Assembly: GCF_028863945.1 (NCBI RefSeq)
Contig: NZ_JARBEA010000017.1
Location: forward strand, 1 to 43,443
Reading direction: 5' to 3'
DNA: 43,443 bases
Origin: Jeotgalibaca caeni
Lineage (GTDB): Bacteria > Bacillota > Bacilli > Lactobacillales > Aerococcaceae
Part shown: positions 39,429 through 43,443 of the stretch, one piece after another
How positions within the stretch are numbered: position 1 is the stretch's first letter
How the letters are laid out: every line of letters begins with the position of its first letter
Program-made: the position numbers and the translations under genes
The notes under the pieces: generated by a model
The model's input: the letters and a program-made list of their open reading frames with translations, nothing else
Database searches by the model: none
Told to the model about the DNA's origin: nothing

Positions 39429-40772
39429 TTAGGCGAAATGAACGACTTTTTCTTCGAGAATTTTTTCTGGTTTCTTTGTATTCTTAGACGTACAATGAGC
39501 CGTTTCAACGTTACGTGAATTTTCGGCATAAATCATTGGTCCTTCATGATTTTCTACGGATACGCGGTGGAAGAGGATGTCTTCTGCGTTCCCTAAGTAA
39601 AAGCCGCGGTTGTTCATGTAATCCAATCCTGTCATCATGGCTACTTGACCTGGCTCTGCTCCTTCCGCCATTGAAATATCAATGTTGTTGAAGGTAATTT
39701 CTTTGACAAAGTTCTCTGCCAAGCCATAGATGAATCCAGCAGCGCCTTGAACATTGCGGGCGGTAATATGGTTGAAATGAATGCGTCTGAATGTTGGTGT
39801 TTCTTCTGTAACAGGATATGGATTCTTGTCCCAAACATATTTTTCTTTCCCACGCGGGCCGCAGAAATAGTACAAGTTTAGAATGAACGGACAAATCACT
39901 TCGTCCATAATAATATTGTCCACGCGAATATCTTCAATCGTACCGCCTCTACCTCGGCGTGATTTCAAGCGAATTCCGCGGTCGGTTTGTTTGAAAATAC
40001 AATTCGAGATGGTGACATTTCGTACATCTCCACTCATTTCACTCCCGATTACCACGCCGCCATGTCCATGAATCATTGTACAATTGGTAATGGTAATGTT
40101 TTCGCAAGCTACTTTTTCTCGAGCATCTTCGGTCCCTGCTTTGATGGCGATACAGTCGTCACCCACATCGATGTTACAGTTTGAGATGCGTACATTTGAA
40201 CAAGACTCTGGATCAATTCCGTCCGTGTTTGGTGAGTCGGCTGGATTCAAAATCGATACATTGTCGACCGTAATATTGTGGCTCAGAATCGGGTTCACGG
40301 TCCACGATGGTGAATTGCGTAATTCCACATCCTTAATAGTAATGCGGTTACATTTTTCGAAACTAATTAATTTTGGTCTTGGATAAGCTAATTCTTCACG
40401 GCGATTCCGGAATAGATCCCACCAAGCTGCTCCATTTCCATCAATTACTCCACCACCACAAATGGTAATATTTTCTGCCTCTTCAGCGTAAATACAAGAT
40501 TGGTACACATCTTGCGTCCAACCTTCCCAGCGTGAGTGTACAACCGGATACGCTTCTTGTTCTGTTACGAAAGAAAGGGTTGCACCTGGGCTGACTTCTA
40601 GAGTAAGATTACTAGCCAGACGGATACTGGTTGTACGATACGTTCCACTTGGAACATAAATGGTTCCTCCACCTGCTGTCACTGCCGCTTCTACTGCTTG
40701 CGCGAAGCTATGGGAATCATCTGTAATCCCGTCTCCCACCGCACCATAATCAAGTACATTAAAGATTGTCAT
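39429..40772 (-). CDS. GH28 polygalacturonase, cytoplasmic
   Basis: 447 aa, right-handed parallel beta-helix hydrolysing alpha-1,4-galacturonosyl bonds. Active-site motifs are SPNTDGIDPES (Asp184), DVGDDCIAIKAG (Asp205-Asp206), HGHGGVVIGSEMSG (His237) and RGIRLKS (Arg-x-Lys). The N-terminal FNVLDYGAVGDGITDD is the pectate-lyase-3/GH28 start motif. No signal peptide, so it is likely an exo-type enzyme for imported oligogalacturonides. I chose the ATG at 40772 with AAGGAG about 11 nt upstream; an ATG at 40811 lies in frame. First gene of an operon of GH28, hydrolase, pectinesterase and GH43, divergent from the AraC-type regulator. Confidence 0.93.
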   Translation of the reverse strand: MTIFNVLDYGAVGDGITDDSHSFAQAVEAAVTAGGGTIYVPSGTYRTTSIRLASNLTLEVSPGATLSFVTEQEAYPVVHSRWEGWTQDVYQSCIYAEEAENITICGGGVIDGNGAAWWDLFRNRREELAYPRPKLISFEKCNRITIKDVELRNSPSWTVNPILSHNITVDNVSILNPADSPNTDGIDPESCSNVRISNCNIDVGDDCIAIKAGTEDAREKVACENITITNCTMIHGHGGVVIGSEMSGDVRNVTISNCIFKQTDRGIRLKSRRGRGGTIEDIRVDNIIMDEVICPFILNLYYFCGPRGKEKYVWDKNPYPVTEETPTFRRIHFNHITARNVQGAAGFIYGLAENFVKEITFNNIDISMAEGAEPGQVAMMTGLDYMNNRGFYLGNAEDILFHRVSVENHEGPMIYAENSRNVETAHCTSKNTKKPEKILEEKVVHFA

Positions 40773-40941
40773 GAATGTATCTTCTCCTTTTCTGGTTCTT
40801 GTCTTGTTCATCTTAGATAAAGTTCTGCATTCCGTCTATAATCTTTTAGTTGCTAGTCCTTTGTTCTATACAGGAAGTATCAATATCTTAAATAATGATT
40901 ACCTCTTTAACAAAAAATTGGACAAATACAGAATAAATCTA

Positions 40942-40950
40942 TGTTATACT
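40942..40950 (+). promoter_or_regulatory. Extended -10 promoter of the AraC-type regulator gene
   Basis: TGTTATACT: an extended TG motif one base before TATACT, with no good -35. It lies 80 bp before the ATG, in the 258-bp gap between the divergent GH28 operon and the regulator. On the minus strand the gap contains only a weak GATTATAGA -10-like sequence for GH28, which would fit a promoter that needs an activator. Confidence 0.5.
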
Positions 40951-40958
40951 GAAAATTA

Positions 40959-40972
40959 GTAAAACGCTATCA
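40959..40972 (+). promoter_or_regulatory. Weak cre-like site in the regulator leader
   Basis: GTAAAACGCTATCA matches cre TGNAANCGNWNNCA except for the first two positions. It lies at the predicted transcription start of the AraC-type regulator. Confidence 0.3.
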
Positions 40973-41030
40973 GGAATCTTATGCAGGTTATTTTGATATT
41001 TTAAGTTCTTATAAAGGAGGTACTATTTTT

Positions 41031-43343
41031 ATGAAAGCTCTTTCCTTATCTAAGGAAAAAGAGGGAAAATCGAAATTACAATTTCTAAAAAAACATGGTA
41101 CATCTTTTAACCGTATCTTTTTGTTTCTTGCCCTTATTGGTATTTTGTTTTCTATTCTTTCTCTTACATCGATTTATACGTCAACACGTGACTCTGTGAC
41201 GAACAATGTCCAAGATACAAGGTTGATGACGACGAATCAAATTAAAAATACGTTCGAACGGGAAATTCAAACCATTGAAAAGTCCTTCAATACGTACAGT
41301 ACGACGAATGATTTCTATGAGGTGGTCCAAGAGCCATTTGGAATTAGCGATTTCCAAAAGTATCGAGAGATCAACTCCTTGCTTAACTATTTCTCTACGT
41401 TTAGTTTGAGTGGAACTTCTTATTCGATCGTCAGCGTCGCGCAAAACTGGCGCTTTGACAACGGCAGTTTACAGCAAATGACTGAAGATGAAATGAAGGA
41501 ATTCGAAGATTTCTACATCAACAATCGAAATGAAAATCTTTACTGGGTTAAAGGGAACAATAGTATTGTTTCGGTCAACTTGCTCCCCTTCTTCTCTCGA
41601 GATAAGTTAGCGGTTGGTCTGGCCAACATTCCTAATCGGAGCATTCATTCTCTACTGGAAGTCACTAGTGCGACCACGCCCTTTTTCATTGTGAATCGAA
41701 ACGATGAAGTACTCTACTCGGCAAACCTAGACAAAGAGGAAGCGGGACCTATTCCCGAAACGATTGCGGAAATTCGTGCTATTTCAGCAGATCGTCCAGT
41801 TGGGGTGTTGGATGAATTTACCGGAATGGATCAAGGATTCAGCTTAATCTATGCAAAATCAGATTATAACAATTGGCTGTACATTACCTACTTGGATCAT
41901 TCAGAGATTCAAGAGGCGTTGTCTGGAACGAAATATGGACTCCTCCTACTAGCTGTTGTTTTAATTATAGCGAGTATCACCATTGCTTACCTTGTGGCCG
42001 GAAGAGTAACCCGTCCAATCGAAACGTTGAAGAAGAGCTTGGCAGTTGCATCCGACGGTGAAGGTACGAGCACGGATGATTGGGACTTCATCTCCCAACG
42101 AATTGACACGATTGTTACCAAAAATAAAACGCTGGAGAATCTCTATCAGCGGGAAGAACCGGAGTTAAAGAAACAGTTTATGCAAAACCTTTATCGTAAT
42201 CGCTTACTTCCACTTGAATTAGAACAGCGATTAACCCAATTCCGCTATCCTGCTAAGCATGCAACCAACTTCGCGGTTATGCTGATTCAGATGGATGATT
42301 CTGGCTCACGGGAAATCCAGAATAAGGATATTTTCCTAGTGGGAATTAACGAAATGGTAAAAGAAATCATTCCGCTAGAACATCGACTGACTCCGATTGT
42401 CTTAAACGATCAGATTCAAGTTACTTTACTGGCATTCCCTACAGACGATGTTTTCGAGAATAAGCGGTTAGCGATCGACTACGCGAACCAAATGATGGAA
42501 GCATTACAAATGTATATGAATTTATCCGTCAGCATTGCTTTCTCACCATTTTTCACGGATTTACTAGCAGCGAAGGAAAATCTTGATTTCGGTAAAGAAA
42601 CACTCGCCTATCATTTGATTTTGGATCATCAAGCGATTATTTTTTATGAAGACATCGAACAAACGTTGTCTACGTCTGAGATTTCTGAGTATCCAGAAGG
42701 TGTGGAAGCGGAACTCTTCCAAGCAATTCGCTTAGGTGAAGTGGAAAAAGTAGAAACCATTGCCTCCGAACTATTGGATACAATTATCAGTTCCAGTAAC
42801 TTACCCATTAACGTTCAAGTGGCTCTCTTACGTCTAGCTTTGAATTTGGTTCAGCTCTCGCAGACACTGAATTCACAGGTTTTGTCTCAAGAACGAGGTA
42901 ATGACTTGTACGAGGCAACTCTACAAGCGAAAGACTTCAACAGGCTGAAGTATCAGTTCTTACAAGAGATTATTCTTCCTTTTGCGCAGGAAATGAGCGA
43001 GAAGAATGCACAACAATTCCACCGCCTCTCTGAGCAAATTATTCAGATCATTGAAGCGGACTTCATGGAAGATATTAACTTAGAAACAATCGGAAGCGAG
43101 CTTCATTACAATCCGAACTATTTGAGTAACATTTTCAAAAAGGAAACAGGAGTAACCTTCAGCGATTACTTGACGAGCTACCGTTTCACGATTGCCAAAG
43201 AATGGTTACGTGATACTGAAGTTACAATCAAAGAAATTTCGGAACGGCTGCAATATCGGAATCCGCAGAATTTCATTCGATCGTTCAAGAAAAAGGAAAG
43301 CATGACACCGGGAGAGTACCGGAAGATGCACCGAGCAGAATAA
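41031..43343 (+). CDS. Membrane-bound AraC-family transcriptional regulator with extracellular sensor domain
   Basis: 770 aa. TM1 is at about 29-49 (FLFLALIGILFSILSLTSIY). An extracellular Cache-like sensor (about 50-295) leads to TM2 at about 300-322 (LLLLAVVLIIASITIAYLVAG) and a HAMP-like VTRPIETLKKSL. A long cytoplasmic region and a C-terminal AraC HTH pair follow (from about 670: INLETIGSELHYNPNYLSNIFKKETGVTF and IKEISERLQYRNPQNFIRSFKKKESMTPGEYR). It resembles YesS/YtdP regulators, which sense sugars outside and bind DNA directly. AAAGGAGG lies upstream of the ATG. Divergent from the GH28 operon, its likely target. Confidence 0.92.
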   Translation: MKALSLSKEKEGKSKLQFLKKHGTSFNRIFLFLALIGILFSILSLTSIYTSTRDSVTNNVQDTRLMTTNQIKNTFEREIQTIEKSFNTYSTTNDFYEVVQEPFGISDFQKYREINSLLNYFSTFSLSGTSYSIVSVAQNWRFDNGSLQQMTEDEMKEFEDFYINNRNENLYWVKGNNSIVSVNLLPFFSRDKLAVGLANIPNRSIHSLLEVTSATTPFFIVNRNDEVLYSANLDKEEAGPIPETIAEIRAISADRPVGVLDEFTGMDQGFSLIYAKSDYNNWLYITYLDHSEIQEALSGTKYGLLLLAVVLIIASITIAYLVAGRVTRPIETLKKSLAVASDGEGTSTDDWDFISQRIDTIVTKNKTLENLYQREEPELKKQFMQNLYRNRLLPLELEQRLTQFRYPAKHATNFAVMLIQMDDSGSREIQNKDIFLVGINEMVKEIIPLEHRLTPIVLNDQIQVTLLAFPTDDVFENKRLAIDYANQMMEALQMYMNLSVSIAFSPFFTDLLAAKENLDFGKETLAYHLILDHQAIIFYEDIEQTLSTSEISEYPEGVEAELFQAIRLGEVEKVETIASELLDTIISSSNLPINVQVALLRLALNLVQLSQTLNSQVLSQERGNDLYEATLQAKDFNRLKYQFLQEIILPFAQEMSEKNAQQFHRLSEQIIQIIEADFMEDINLETIGSELHYNPNYLSNIFKKETGVTFSDYLTSYRFTIAKEWLRDTEVTIKEISERLQYRNPQNFIRSFKKKESMTPGEYRKMHRAE

Positions 43344-43443
43344 ATTTAAAAAAACAACGAGGTAGGTAGACTGACATACTGATTTGAGACAAACATAAAA
43401 CACCTTCTTAGGCTGCTAATCCTCTGTATTCCAGAGGGGATTG
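43344..43443. other. Sequence downstream of the AraC-type gene, with a hairpin at the window edge
   Basis: An A-run follows the stop codon but no clear terminator is seen. At 43422-43442 AATCCTCTG pairs with CAGAGGGGATT around TATTC (one bulge). It may continue past the edge, with GGCTGC just upstream as a possible outer arm. I cannot say whether it is a terminator, a leader RNA or the end of a mobile element. Confidence 0.35.

Noticed and set aside
1-43443. Prophage or conjugative island
   Set aside because: No integrase, phage structural or conjugation genes were seen; the only mobile element is the IS66 copy, besides the dispersed repeats.

Overview
The window comes from a low-GC Gram-positive bacterium. 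Purine-rich ribosome binding sites, lipobox lipoproteins, CUT1-type sugar ABC transporters, the MurNAc operon order and the small housekeeping genes point to Lactobacillales, and I would guess a Carnobacteriaceae-like genus. The genus is an inference; there is no rRNA gene to test it. Most of the window is carbohydrate catabolism.

Layout: 1-101, 3' end of an unidentified plus-strand gene. 194-3446 (minus), a CUT1 sugar ABC operon (binding protein, two permeases). 3759-5284, small stress or envelope genes (PNPOx-like, YtxH, LapA-like). 5461-9902 (minus), a complete mupG-murQ-murP-murR operon for recycling MurNAc-GlcNAc. 10056-16302, mostly housekeeping: histidine phosphatase, MFS transporter, Maf, a thioredoxin-like protein, VanZ, DUF6512, tRNA-Leu(CAG), LuxS, a YjjG-like HAD phosphatase and a LURP-one-like protein.

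16461-43343 is a pectin and uronate region. It holds a GH105 gene with its own CUT1 transporter and a YesM/YesN-type two-component system. Then come uxaC and uxaE, an aldo/keto reductase, and a ribose/galactose-type (CUT2) ABC operon under a GntR regulator. The CUT2 ATPase gene is cut by a 2339-bp IS66-family element with a visible 8-bp target duplication. An operon of GH28, alpha/beta hydrolase, pectin methylesterase and GH43 follows, with a divergent membrane-bound AraC-type regulator. None of the glycosidases or esterases has a signal peptide, so the region appears to import oligosaccharides and finish degradation in the cytoplasm. UxaC and UxaE would take galacturonate to tagaturonate and fructuronate; UxuB, UxuA and KDG enzymes must lie elsewhere.

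The most unusual structure is a dispersed repeat present three times (5318-5455, 16311-16449, 20948-21085). Each copy has three palindromes of about 36 bp joined by two 15-bp linkers, giving a 51-bp pitch. Each copy begins a few bases after the stop codon of the last gene of a minus-strand operon. Other points are an in-frame stop in the IS66 transposase, a murR gene whose best ribosome binding site faces an ATC codon, hairpins after every solute-binding-protein gene, and candidate cre sites at several sugar promoters.
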